A DNA stretch of 15,120 bases from assembly GCA_002167265.1 (NCBI GenBank), contig NHDJ01000044.1, positions 10,700 through 25,819 of the forward strand. Direction: 5' to 3'. A program made the translations under genes and the position numbers. The notes beneath the pieces were generated by a model. It worked only from the letters and a program-made list of their open reading frames with translations, did not search any database and was not told where the DNA came from. This document shows, piece after piece, positions 1 through 8,751 of the stretch (the stretch's first letter is position 1; each line of letters begins with the position of its first letter). This DNA is from Verrucomicrobia bacterium TMED56. Lineage in GTDB: Bacteria > Verrucomicrobiota > Verrucomicrobiia > Opitutales > Seribacteraceae.

Positions 1-957
1 TCCAGTCAAATTGAGGAATTACTTCCAATTAATTATGATAAAAATACTCCCACCGGACTTGGTACAAAAAACCCCGCCTCATTTGTGCTTACGCAAAGAG
101 GCGAAGAACATTGGTTAACCAATTTACGTGGTAGCGGGGAACAAAACCGGGATTTTTGGAACAAGCTTCCTGGTTTTCACTGGTCTGCCATGGTAACTAA
201 AAGTCGCCCAGGTTCAGAAGTTTTAGCAGTCCACTCAAACTTTATAACAGACTGGGGCAAGATGCCTATCTTGGCAATTCGGAGAGTAGGCTCAGGTAAA
301 TCTTTATACATAGGCAGCGACTCCGCATGGAGATGGCGCAGGGGGGTTGAGGATAAATACCACTATCGTTTCTGGAGTCAAATTGTCAGATGGATGGCCC
401 ACGGTCGATATCTCGCAGAAAAGGAGGGTATCAAATTAATCCCCAGCCCAGAAAAACCAAAGGTCGGTGAAAATGTTTTTTTAAGGACCATTATTCTAGA
501 CGAAGATGGATTTCCACTTGAACAGGGTATGGTAAAAGGATTGGCCAAGCATCCTGATGGTTCCATTGAGAACCTTGTTTTTAAACCAGATAGCGAATGC
601 AGTGGAGTGTATGTTTCTTCAGTCCAAACAATAAAATCTGGAAAACTTGAAATCGAGGTAAATGCAGATCAGGTAAATCGCTCAATTAATGCTATACTTG
701 AAATAAATCAACCCGCCCGGGAAAAGATGGGACAACCTACCCTTAAGGCCGATTTGGAACAACTTTCCCGACTCACTTCAGGGCTGACAAAGGAGCACAA
801 AAAAGCCAACGAAGTTATTTCGGCTTTATCTTTAAATCCAGAAGTTCGTGAACTCGTTAAAATACATTCTTTAAGGAGTAACCTGTTATGGGGAGCATTT
901 CTATTTTCCCTGCTTGCTATTTACTGGACTGGCAGAAAATTCTTTGGAATGGTCTAG
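1..957 (+). CDS. VWA/glutamine-amidotransferase-like membrane protein, C-terminal part (5' end outside window)
   Basis: The frame is open from base 1, so this is the last 318 residues of a larger protein and not a gene starting at the GTG at position 85. Visible residues about 95-135 form a conserved block (YIGSDSAWRWRRG, then DKYHYRFW and VRWM). I associate this block with the glutamine-amidotransferase-like domain of large PVC membrane proteins that also carry BatA-type N-terminal helices and a VWA domain. A beta-rich segment follows (about 140-235), then a helical stretch, then a C-terminal membrane helix (NLLWGAFLFSLLAIYW) ending in GRKFFGMV, the usual tail of this family. The amidotransferase-like fold probably has no glutaminase activity in this family, but the catalytic region is outside the window. 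It is the most upstream gene visible of a five-gene operon; the next gene starts 5 bp after its stop or overlaps it. Family assignment is fairly sure; cellular role unknown. Confidence 0.75.
   Translation, partial: SSQIEELLPINYDKNTPTGLGTKNPASFVLTQRGEEHWLTNLRGSGEQNRDFWNKLPGFHWSAMVTKSRPGSEVLAVHSNFITDWGKMPILAIRRVGSGKSLYIGSDSAWRWRRGVEDKYHYRFWSQIVRWMAHGRYLAEKEGIKLIPSPEKPKVGENVFLRTIILDEDGFPLEQGMVKGLAKHPDGSIENLVFKPDSECSGVYVSSVQTIKSGKLEIEVNADQVNRSINAILEINQPAREKMGQPTLKADLEQLSRLTSGLTKEHKKANEVISALSLNPEVRELVKIHSLRSNLLWGAFLFSLLAIYWTGRKFFGMV
873..878 (+). promoter_or_regulatory. Possible ribosome binding site AAGGAG for the alternative start at 888
   Basis: AAGGAG lies 9 nt upstream of an ATG at 888 that is in frame with the DUF4175-like gene. 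It sits inside the end of the upstream gene. Most starts in this window have no clear Shine-Dalgarno, so the match is notable. It would add 25 residues read from the DNA that encodes the upstream protein's membrane helix. It may be a chance match, because AAG GAG-type sequence is also plain coding sequence here. Confidence 0.3.
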
Positions 958-962
958 TTACA

Positions 963-3900
963 ATGCCCGATAACCGCTCCAGCAGAGAGGAGGGAAACTT
1001 CCACAATAATCGCGAAATCCTCACTCCGATAAGGCTTTTCTTCCATTCACTTAAATCCATCGCAAGAAGACGTTTGTTTACCAAGTTTTTTCTTATGGGA
1101 ATTACCTTTCTGATGTTATCATGGATATGCTTATTTGTTACGGATCGTTTTTTTATCACCCCAAAACCTATAAGATTCTTCTTCTGCTGCTTAGGTTTAT
1201 TGACTTCTATATGGGCGTTTTGGAAATCACTAATTTATGGATTTTATTTTGCCACAAACTGGAAATGGTTGGCAAAAAGAGTACGGAAAAAGTTTCGTGG
1301 AAAGGGAGAAAGATTGCTTGGCATAATTGAGATTAGTCGTGAAGAAAACGGAAAAGGAAATAATTTTTCGACTCAGATCTTCGAAGCAGCTCAGCATAAA
1401 ATGGTTCAAGATATTAAAACCATTGAACCTCAAGAAATCTTTCCTTGGAAAATCCTGAACAAAGTGGCATTGAATACATGCGGATGTCTCTTGATAACCT
1501 TTTCCTTTTTTCTCATTTTTCCTCAATTAAGCCTAAACAGTCTTCATAGATGGGTTTTCCCGGTTGAATCGATTGAAAGAGCGACCCTTACCCAATTGGT
1601 AAATACCCACAATGACTCTTTCTTCCTTCTTAAAAATGAGGTAAATGATGTTCGTTTTGCCGTATCAAATAAGAGTAAACTAAATCCTGAAACTCTACAT
1701 TTATTAAAAGGGGGTGAAAATCCTTTTCACTTAGTTTCTATAAAAAACGGTGGGATTTACGAATTTCAAATCCCCCCACAATCCAAGACATTTTTAGCTA
1801 AGCTTGAAGGTGGTGACTTTAAAAGAAATTTTTTATTCAACCCCATTTCCCGACCGGCAATTGAATCCCTAACAGCAACCTTGAATTTCCCAAATTATAT
1901 GGGATTGGAAAAACAAGAAACTCAAATTCTTAATCGTAAAGTTAAAGTTCCTGAAAAAACATCCATAAGCTTAAACGGAAAAATTAATCGGTCACTCGGT
2001 CAAGTTGCAATTGCTGAAACCAAAGCCACCTTCGCAAGCTCCTCCCCCACAAATTCCTTTTCGTTGGACCTAGGAACATTAAATCATAACCGTTCTTTTT
2101 CCCTTTATTTGAGTGACGAATATGGATTTTCTCCACTTGAAGAAACTAAACTGATCATAGAAACCGAGAAAGATAATCCACCCAGTATCGTTTTTAGTAA
2201 CAATAATGACTTGTCTCCGATTCTACTTTTTGAGACCAGAAAACTCCAGATTGATGTGAATGACGATTATGGACTTTCTGAATGCTTCTTTAAAATGAAG
2301 GTTTTTGATCAACAAAAGGAGATCCTGAATGATACTCTATATGGGCAAGATTTTAAAAGGGGTGGGACAAAAGAATTAAAGATAGAATTTCCTTTCGATC
2401 CTCTAATTTATGACCTGAAAGATGGGCAGGAAGTCGTCTTTTTCGCAACAGCCAACGATCATTATCCCAAAAGAACAGGAAGTGTTTCCGAATCCTACCG
2501 ATTTTTGATCATTGGAAAGGAAAAACACGCGGAGATGATTAGATCAAAATTAGAGTCATTGATTGCTGATGTCTCTGAAATAGCAAGAAAACAGCAGTCT
2601 ATTCAATATGAGACATTATCTCAGGAGCAAGAAAACATTCTTCAACAAAACCCTAATCTTAACGCCAAGCAAAAAAGTCAGCTGGAACAACTCGCTGGCA
2701 ATCAAAAGGATTTAGCTAAGGCATTAGATAAAACTGCCAATAAAGGTTTGAATATATTGGACAGCGCCTCAATGAATCCGGTTTTGGAGCCACAAATGTT
2801 GAGTAATTTCGCTAATTCTTTTAAGAACATGAAAAACACGGCTTCTGATCCAATGGATGCCGCTTCAGGAAAGATTCTGGATGCAAGTTCCTCAAATGTA
2901 CAGCAATCAAGTAAGCGGATGACTGAAGCTGCGGATCTGCAGGAAGAAGCCTTGGAAAACTTAAGAGAAATCCTCGCTCAATTTACGGAGCAGATTGACC
3001 AGTTTGAAGCTTTGACGTTAGGGCAACGGCTCAGTCAATTGGGAAATACGGAAAAGAAACTCGCCAAAAAACTTATTTCAATAATGCCCTCTTCTATTGG
3101 CAGAACGCCCACACAGCTAAAGGGGATCCATCGGCGGGCCAATGATGACATGGAAACAACTCAAAATGAAGTGACTTCTGATTCTTTAGATGTTCAGGGT
3201 GAAATAAGTCGGTATTATGAAAGAACGGGGAAGATAGAATATGCAAGAGTTAGTCAACTCATGGAAAATGCAAAGACAACCAAGGCCCTATCCCGGGTAG
3301 CAAGAAATCTAAAAAATAATATCAGTTTTAAAGCACTCGATGAATTAACTTTTTGGGAGGCGAATTTCGTAAATTGGGCAAAACTTCTTCAACAGGAATC
3401 TCCTGGTGGAGACTCTCCCGGTGCTCAAGGAGGAGAAGGTAAAGATAGAACAAAGGATATTCTTTCACTTCTGAAGATCAGAAATTCTCAAAATGAAATT
3501 TTTTTAAAAACTAAAACTATACATAGTAAAGGTTTCATAGGTAAAAAAGATAAATGGAGCAGATCTCTGAAACATCAACAGGATACCCTTATGATCGATT
3601 TAACAGATACCCAAATTTCTGTGGCAGAAGAAACTTTGAATCCAATTTTTGATGATGCTCATATGGCCATGTCGGAATCTTCAGTAAGACTGTCTGATAA
3701 AGTAACTGACCAGAAAACACAGACTTTCCAAAAAGAAGCAAAAAATTGCGTAAGTGATCTTATTAACCTTCTGCTTGAAGGACAAGGGCAAGGGCAGAGT
3801 AAAGCACAGAATGAAAATTTAACGGTGATGCAACTTTTGTTGATGCAAATGGAAAATAAAAATTCCGGGAATACCAAAGGCAAAAGCCCAACTGGGGGAA

Positions 3901-4085
3901 AAGTAGGGGGAGGTTCAGAACAAGGAGGCACGACCTCTGAGGTTTCAGACTCCTTGCAAGGGACTAGTTCAAATCAGAACTCTTCTTCTTCTTCAACCGA
4001 CCAAAACAGTGGACTCTCCAATCCTGTCGTTGCACCAGAATTTCAAACCATCATGGATTTATATTACGAAGCCCTCGAAGAATGA
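963..4085 (+). CDS. DUF4175-like large inner-membrane protein with periplasmic coiled-coil region
   Basis: A 1040-aa protein whose family I recognise from PVC operons downstream of the VWA/amidotransferase-like protein; the biochemical role is unknown. Counting from the ATG at 963, membrane helices lie at about 41-60, 71-92 and 165-187, followed by RWVFPVESIERAT, a typical entry into the extracytoplasmic part. Residues about 200-515 look like beta-sandwich repeats, with LNFPNYMG near 321 and NDDYGLSE-type strands. Residues about 520-690 are Gln/Ala/Lys-rich and helical, probably coiled coil. The last 100 residues are Gly/Ser/Gln/Asn-rich low complexity (QGQGQ, GGKVGGGSEQGG, SSSSST) closed by a conserved tail, FQTIMDLYYEALEE. 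The start is uncertain. ATG 963 leaves 5 bp after the upstream stop and gives a normal N-terminus. ATG 888 has a better Shine-Dalgarno but overlaps the upstream gene by 70 bp. The stop overlaps the next start (ATGA), suggesting translational coupling. Confidence 0.8.
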   Translation: MPDNRSSREEGNFHNNREILTPIRLFFHSLKSIARRRLFTKFFLMGITFLMLSWICLFVTDRFFITPKPIRFFFCCLGLLTSIWAFWKSLIYGFYFATNWKWLAKRVRKKFRGKGERLLGIIEISREENGKGNNFSTQIFEAAQHKMVQDIKTIEPQEIFPWKILNKVALNTCGCLLITFSFFLIFPQLSLNSLHRWVFPVESIERATLTQLVNTHNDSFFLLKNEVNDVRFAVSNKSKLNPETLHLLKGGENPFHLVSIKNGGIYEFQIPPQSKTFLAKLEGGDFKRNFLFNPISRPAIESLTATLNFPNYMGLEKQETQILNRKVKVPEKTSISLNGKINRSLGQVAIAETKATFASSSPTNSFSLDLGTLNHNRSFSLYLSDEYGFSPLEETKLIIETEKDNPPSIVFSNNNDLSPILLFETRKLQIDVNDDYGLSECFFKMKVFDQQKEILNDTLYGQDFKRGGTKELKIEFPFDPLIYDLKDGQEVVFFATANDHYPKRTGSVSESYRFLIIGKEKHAEMIRSKLESLIADVSEIARKQQSIQYETLSQEQENILQQNPNLNAKQKSQLEQLAGNQKDLAKALDKTANKGLNILDSASMNPVLEPQMLSNFANSFKNMKNTASDPMDAASGKILDASSSNVQQSSKRMTEAADLQEEALENLREILAQFTEQIDQFEALTLGQRLSQLGNTEKKLAKKLISIMPSSIGRTPTQLKGIHRRANDDMETTQNEVTSDSLDVQGEISRYYERTGKIEYARVSQLMENAKTTKALSRVARNLKNNISFKALDELTFWEANFVNWAKLLQQESPGGDSPGAQGGEGKDRTKDILSLLKIRNSQNEIFLKTKTIHSKGFIGKKDKWSRSLKHQQDTLMIDLTDTQISVAEETLNPIFDDAHMAMSESSVRLSDKVTDQKTQTFQKEAKNCVSDLINLLLEGQGQGQSKAQNENLTVMQLLLMQMENKNSGNTKGKSPTGGKVGGGSEQGGTTSEVSDSLQGTSSNQNSSSSSTDQNSGLSNPVVAPEFQTIMDLYYEALEE

Positions 4086-5074
4086 ACTTTCCTCAGAAAG
4101 CTTACCTTACCCTTGCATATTTGCCAGTCTACCTATCTGCTCAAGTTCTCTTCGAAGAGAATAATGACCAATTCGTTCGATCTCTTGATGATTCCTATGA
4201 ACGAGGTCTTACTTTTCTTAAAACAACGCAGGACGCACAAGGTCAATGGACGGATTCTTCCTACGGCAGTCAACCCGGGGTCATAGGCATGGCTACCCTT
4301 GCCTTTTTGTCAAGAGGAGATGATCCAGAATTCGGTTCATACTCAGCAAGTCTGATCAAAGCGGTGAATGCCATCTTAGAACAGCAAAATCAAGATACTG
4401 GTTATATTGGAACATCCATGTATAATCACGGATTTGCGACATTAGCCTTGGCTGAATATTATGGAGTTACCAATAATTCCCGTATTGGTCCCTCCCTCAA
4501 GAAAGCAACGAATCTTATTTTGTCAGCTCAAAAAACAAATTCAAAGGGTGGATGGAGATATAGCCCAGAAAGCAAAGATGCAGACACTACCGTATCTGGT
4601 GCTCAACTGGTTGCTTTATTTGCAGCAAAAAATGCTGGAATCCAAGTACCTGATGACGCGATTAACAAAGGAATAAAATTCCTTTTGAACTGCCAGGATG
4701 AGAAAGGAGGATTTGGCTACACGGGCAACTCTGGAGCAAATCTCCCAAGAACTGCAATTGGATCTCTTATTTTAGCACTGAATCAAGAAACTGAATCTAA
4801 GGCTTTTAAGCTTTCAATAAATTACCTTCGAGAAAACGGACAGTTTGGGGACCAAGGGCACAAGTTCTACAGCCTATATTACACATCACAAGCTCTATTT
4901 AGATCAACAAAAGAAGATTGGGAAAAGTGGAACATTCAGAATGTTCGCCAACTTCAGAGTTCCCAGTCAGAAAACGGATCATGGGCCGGAAATTATGGTA
5001 CCACATTTGCAACTTCTGCAGCACTACTCTCAATGGCATTAAACTACCGTTACCTTCCAATTTACGAGAGATGA
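4082..5074 (+). CDS. Secreted prenyltransferase/squalene-oxidase-repeat (alpha/alpha toroid) protein
   Basis: A 330-aa protein with an N-terminal hydrophobic segment (about 6-20) that looks like a signal peptide with possible cleavage after LSA, so export to the periplasm is likely. The rest is made of repeats of the terpenoid-cyclase/prenyltransferase toroid: helix pairs joined by QW-like turns (LKTTQDAQGQW, ILEQQNQDTGY, ILSAQKTNSKGGW, LLNCQDEKGGFGY, LQSSQSENGSW). DADTTVSGAQLVAL near 163-176 resembles in position, but does not match, the DxDD acid motif of squalene-hopene cyclase. At 330 aa it is about half a true cyclase, so cyclisation is unlikely. The C-terminus NYRYLPIYER is typical of the short PVC members that follow DUF4175-like genes. 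It is joined to both neighbours by 4-bp ATGA overlaps. A structural or binding role is inferred; ligand unknown. Confidence 0.85.
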   Translation: MNFPQKAYLTLAYLPVYLSAQVLFEENNDQFVRSLDDSYERGLTFLKTTQDAQGQWTDSSYGSQPGVIGMATLAFLSRGDDPEFGSYSASLIKAVNAILEQQNQDTGYIGTSMYNHGFATLALAEYYGVTNNSRIGPSLKKATNLILSAQKTNSKGGWRYSPESKDADTTVSGAQLVALFAAKNAGIQVPDDAINKGIKFLLNCQDEKGGFGYTGNSGANLPRTAIGSLILALNQETESKAFKLSINYLRENGQFGDQGHKFYSLYYTSQALFRSTKEDWEKWNIQNVRQLQSSQSENGSWAGNYGTTFATSAALLSMALNYRYLPIYER

Positions 5075-8000
5075 TGATATTTATAAAACCAATCAAAGTT
5101 AGGCTTTATTTTTTGATTATTACTTTATTGCTAGCTTCCAATACTTTTGCAGAGGAAAGCCAGTTGGTAAGCCCTTATGTAAGAAATGAAGTTCTGTCCT
5201 TTTTGGATGGTTCTTCTCTCTTCGGAAACTTGTCTTCTGTCAACAACTCAGATCAACTTCAATGGAACCACAAGTCCTCACCCTCCCCAATTGAATTCGA
5301 CTACCGTGCAGTTGACTCAATTCTTTTTAACAGGGTTTGGGAACAAAATTCATCTGAATTAGAGGGACTTGTTAGAATTCATCTCAAGAATAAAGATTTC
5401 CTGAGATGTTCTTTAAATGAAATTAATGATAACCATGTTACTCTATCAACTAATTTTCAAAAAAATATTAAGGTTGATATAAAGCAAATTCATAGAATTG
5501 AGTTTCTGCCAGCAAGCTACAGAGTTCTTTATGATTCATCTTATAACTTTGGAAGTTGGAAAAAAAGTAACAGCAAGGCATGGACTGAAGACCAAGGAAA
5601 CCTCGTTTCCGTTTTTTCAGGTAGTACGGGAACAACTCTCCCCAAGATAGATGCATTGGAAGTTAATTTTAATGCTGAGTGGCAAAGATCCTTCTACCTA
5701 GCATTACGATTTTTTTCAGACTCGGATGGAGGTAGTTATGGAAGTGAGGGTTATCATCTGTCTTTCTCGAATAATCGCATCAATTTACAATCCAACAGAA
5801 AAGTTAATGGAAGGACTTTACGGGAGACATTAGGCTCAAAAATGGTTGACTCTTTAGTGGGGATAAAAACCGCAAACTTTAGAATTACTGTTCACCGTCA
5901 AAAAAAAGAATTCACGATCTGGGTAAACGGACAAGAAGTTGGAAGATGGAAGGACCCAAAAGAAGAATTTGTTCCAAGCAACAATGGAATCCTTTTTATT
6001 AATCAGGGTGGTAACTCTTTTTTAAAGCTCAAAGAACTTTCCATTGCAGGTTGGAATGGCGAGTACTTCCCTGTGGTGGATGGAAACGCAAAAAAAGAAA
6101 TCACAGAACAATACATATCATTTAAGAATGGTGACGCCACTGAAGTCAAATCCACCTTTTTTCAAAACGGAATTCTTTCTATTGAAACAACTAATGGGAA
6201 TTTTTCCGTTCCCCAATCAAAAATTAGCTCATTACATTTATCTGATATAAGCGACCAAAACAAAAGTATGGAAAGTAAGCCAATATTATCTGAACAATTA
6301 ATTTTAAGACATTCTCACGGAAAGCTTTCGCTAAATCTGGATTCAATATCAAAGGATTCGATTTTAGGTACGCATCCATTTTTAGGAAAGGTTTCCATCC
6401 CCGTGAAATCAGTAAAGCGTTTACTTTGTAATCTATCGATTAAGGAACTCAATGCATATTTGGATAAACTTCAGCAAGCCCGTCGTGCTATTAAAAATAA
6501 TTCGACTGAAACGGCTCTTGAAATTTTACAAAAAACTAACCCTCAGTTTCGTGGATGGTATTGGAAGCGATTGCGATTGCTCGCATTAAATTCTCAAACC
6601 AAGGAAATCTTATGGTTCAATCCACATCCTGAAATTGGTCTCAATAGAGCATACTTACTCGGTCAAGAATCACCATTGATTTTTACAAATTCAAAAGATG
6701 GACATTATGCATTGTGGGATGGTTATGCTAAATTAGTAGACGGCAATTACACACACCCTTCCTATTCAGATGAGGAACTAGGTAGGATGGAAAATGAAAA
6801 ATGGAAAAAGATTTCCATTAGTCAACCTTTTTGGTTAGGGAAAACAGAGGTCACTCAATTACAATTCCAAAAACTAATGAATAGTAATCCGAGCAAGAGA
6901 AAAGGGCAAAACCTCCCAGTTGAAGTAAACTGGTTTGAGTGCAAAGAATTTTGCAAGAAATTGAATCAAAAATTCCCGGCACCTCAGGGACTTATATGGA
7001 GATTACCCACCGAAGCAGAGTGGGAATATTCATGTCGAGCGGGATCAAATGGACCGTTTTGTGAAACCAATAACAGCATGCTTTTTCACAATGAGCAGGC
7101 GTACAAAAATCACTTAATGAAATTTGCATGGTTTGATGAGAATTCTGAAAATCAGTCCCAAATAGTTGGTCAGAAAGATCCCAATGATTGGGGATTTCAC
7201 GATATGCACGGCAATGTTTGGGAATGGTGCTTGGATTCTCTTACTTCAAACAAAATCTCCCTTTTCAATATTCCTGCCTATAATGCAACAGACCCATATT
7301 CCACAAAAGGTGAATGGAGGTCACTGAAAGGGGGCAGTTTCCAAAACAGTTTTAATCGGTGCAGGGCAGCCTACAGGGGAGGTAACTTGCCTATCACCTC
7401 AAAAGCAGATCGAGGTTTCCGTCTCTGCTTAGGTCCAAATCTCGAACTTTCAAATGAAACTGTAAAAAAACACCATGAGCACTTGAATAATCAAATTCTG
7501 AATCTTGAAAATTCAATTAATATCCCCCTCATTAAAGTTAAGAGTGGTTCTTTTTTGATGGGGTCCAGGCGGGCAAATCAATCAACACCCGCTATTTATG
7601 ATCAAATGCAAAAGTGTGTCTACTCTGGAAATCAAGATGGTAAGTTCATCAGGACAAATATTGCTGACGGAAGTATTGATTGGTTGATTGATCTCAATTC
7701 CACAATCATGGATTTAAAACTTTCCAAGAAAAGTAATCGAGTATTTCTTGGGACTGCTGATGGGCTTGCACACATCGTTGATTTGAAAACTAAAAAAGTG
7801 CTTTATGAATTCAAAAACCATTCCTGTCCTCTAATTTCACTTACAATTGACGACGATGGTAGTGCTTTCGCAACTATTGGTGTGGACGGCAAAATTGTAT
7901 ACAGAAAACTCAATCAAGAAAGTCCGGTTACTTCATTTTCTTCAAATGATTACAACGGAACAGTAGAACATATTGAAATATCACCTGATGGAAGAAAGAT

Positions 8001-8736
8001 TCTTTGTTATGGACTCGCATCAAATGTGCATATTTTTGATTTAAAAAGTGGAAAGAAAAGTATGGCTTTTGATAAAAGCAAAAATCCGTCCTTATTAAAA
8101 GCAACTTGGCACCCAAATGGCAAATATTGTGCAGTTCTTACTCCGAATGGAATTCTCAGCTTTGTTGAAATAAAATCCTCAATGAATTTTAAAACATTTA
8201 ATATGAATCTTCCGAAAGCATGTGATTTTTATTTTTCAGAAAATGGTAATCAAATTCTAATTATAACAAGCGAAGGGGTTTGCTCACTTCATGACCTTCC
8301 AGAAGATTACTCTATTTTCGTTATGAACAAAGAAGGTAAAAGTTCAAAAACTCCCGACTATTTCTTCAACTTAAAAAATGATCTAAAGGACTCATTTAGA
8401 TTTCAAATACTCAAGGATTTTATTTCTAACAATAGTCATATTAAGTCCTCTGAAAAAAATATATCTGATTCTCCCGATGGTCGATGGATAATTACCTGCA
8501 TAGACGGAGCCTTGAGATTATGGCGAAAGGAAACTGGAATGTATGTAACAACACTCGCAGAAAATCTTTCAAGTCCATTTATTGATTGCACATTTTCTAA
8601 AGATGGAAACTCTATCCTAGGAAAGCTAGCCTCAGGTCATCTGCTATTATATACTACAAATCAAAATAAAGTAGGAAATCATACCCCAGAAGATTTTTTT
8701 AAAAAAATGAGCATTGAAAGTGATATCCTTGAATAA
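5071..8736 (+). CDS. Secreted mosaic protein: beta repeats, concanavalin/DUF1080-like domain, FGE-sulfatase-fold domain, WD40-like propeller
   Basis: A 1221-aa protein. The frame is open upstream to 4918, but ATG 5071 overlaps the previous stop (ATGA) and gives a good signal peptide (RLYFLIITLLLASNTFA, then EES); ATG 5074 is an alternative. In order: two copies of a strand-rich motif at about 41-86 and 101-147; a concanavalin/DUF1080-like domain at about 155-331 (ITVHRQKKEFTIWVNGQEVG); two more motif copies at about 348-392 and 408-455; a helical linker; an FGE-sulfatase (SUMF1-type) domain at about 553-790 with LGKTEVT (589-595), WRLPTEAEWEY (643-653), HGNVWEW (713-719), KGGSF (753-757) and RGFR (781-784); an orphan FGE-start motif SGSFLMGS near 830; then WD40-like blades from about 845 to near the C-terminus (SPDGR, HPNGKY, DGALRLW). 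The CxxxxC catalytic cysteine pair of human FGE is absent, only C764 lying in that region, so it is probably a non-enzymatic binding domain. A periplasmic scaffold is inferred. Confidence 0.85.
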   Translation: MMIFIKPIKVRLYFLIITLLLASNTFAEESQLVSPYVRNEVLSFLDGSSLFGNLSSVNNSDQLQWNHKSSPSPIEFDYRAVDSILFNRVWEQNSSELEGLVRIHLKNKDFLRCSLNEINDNHVTLSTNFQKNIKVDIKQIHRIEFLPASYRVLYDSSYNFGSWKKSNSKAWTEDQGNLVSVFSGSTGTTLPKIDALEVNFNAEWQRSFYLALRFFSDSDGGSYGSEGYHLSFSNNRINLQSNRKVNGRTLRETLGSKMVDSLVGIKTANFRITVHRQKKEFTIWVNGQEVGRWKDPKEEFVPSNNGILFINQGGNSFLKLKELSIAGWNGEYFPVVDGNAKKEITEQYISFKNGDATEVKSTFFQNGILSIETTNGNFSVPQSKISSLHLSDISDQNKSMESKPILSEQLILRHSHGKLSLNLDSISKDSILGTHPFLGKVSIPVKSVKRLLCNLSIKELNAYLDKLQQARRAIKNNSTETALEILQKTNPQFRGWYWKRLRLLALNSQTKEILWFNPHPEIGLNRAYLLGQESPLIFTNSKDGHYALWDGYAKLVDGNYTHPSYSDEELGRMENEKWKKISISQPFWLGKTEVTQLQFQKLMNSNPSKRKGQNLPVEVNWFECKEFCKKLNQKFPAPQGLIWRLPTEAEWEYSCRAGSNGPFCETNNSMLFHNEQAYKNHLMKFAWFDENSENQSQIVGQKDPNDWGFHDMHGNVWEWCLDSLTSNKISLFNIPAYNATDPYSTKGEWRSLKGGSFQNSFNRCRAAYRGGNLPITSKADRGFRLCLGPNLELSNETVKKHHEHLNNQILNLENSINIPLIKVKSGSFLMGSRRANQSTPAIYDQMQKCVYSGNQDGKFIRTNIADGSIDWLIDLNSTIMDLKLSKKSNRVFLGTADGLAHIVDLKTKKVLYEFKNHSCPLISLTIDDDGSAFATIGVDGKIVYRKLNQESPVTSFSSNDYNGTVEHIEISPDGRKILCYGLASNVHIFDLKSGKKSMAFDKSKNPSLLKATWHPNGKYCAVLTPNGILSFVEIKSSMNFKTFNMNLPKACDFYFSENGNQILIITSEGVCSLHDLPEDYSIFVMNKEGKSSKTPDYFFNLKNDLKDSFRFQILKDFISNNSHIKSSEKNISDSPDGRWIITCIDGALRLWRKETGMYVTTLAENLSSPFIDCTFSKDGNSILGKLASGHLLLYTTNQNKVGNHTPEDFFKKMSIESDILE

Positions 8737-8751
8737 TCAGAAATTTAATAA

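Noticed and set aside
85..87. GTG at 85 as the start of the first gene
   Set aside because: The frame is open to base 1 and the upstream residues continue sensibly; the gene enters from outside the window.
3659..3931. Minus-strand 90-codon frame inside the DUF4175-like gene
   Set aside because: Its Pro/Cys-rich translation mirrors the Gly/Gln-rich low-complexity codons of the real gene; no start signal or family pattern.
4918..5070. N-terminal extension of the 1221-aa gene's open frame back to 4918
   Set aside because: It lies wholly inside the toroid-protein gene in another frame and would bury the signal peptide; ATG 5071 with an ATGA overlap is a far better start.
8694..8707. T7A7 palindrome near the end of the 1221-aa gene
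   Set aside because: It is coding (Phe-Phe-Lys-Lys) in AT-rich DNA, with no loop or T-run placement for a terminator; likely base composition.
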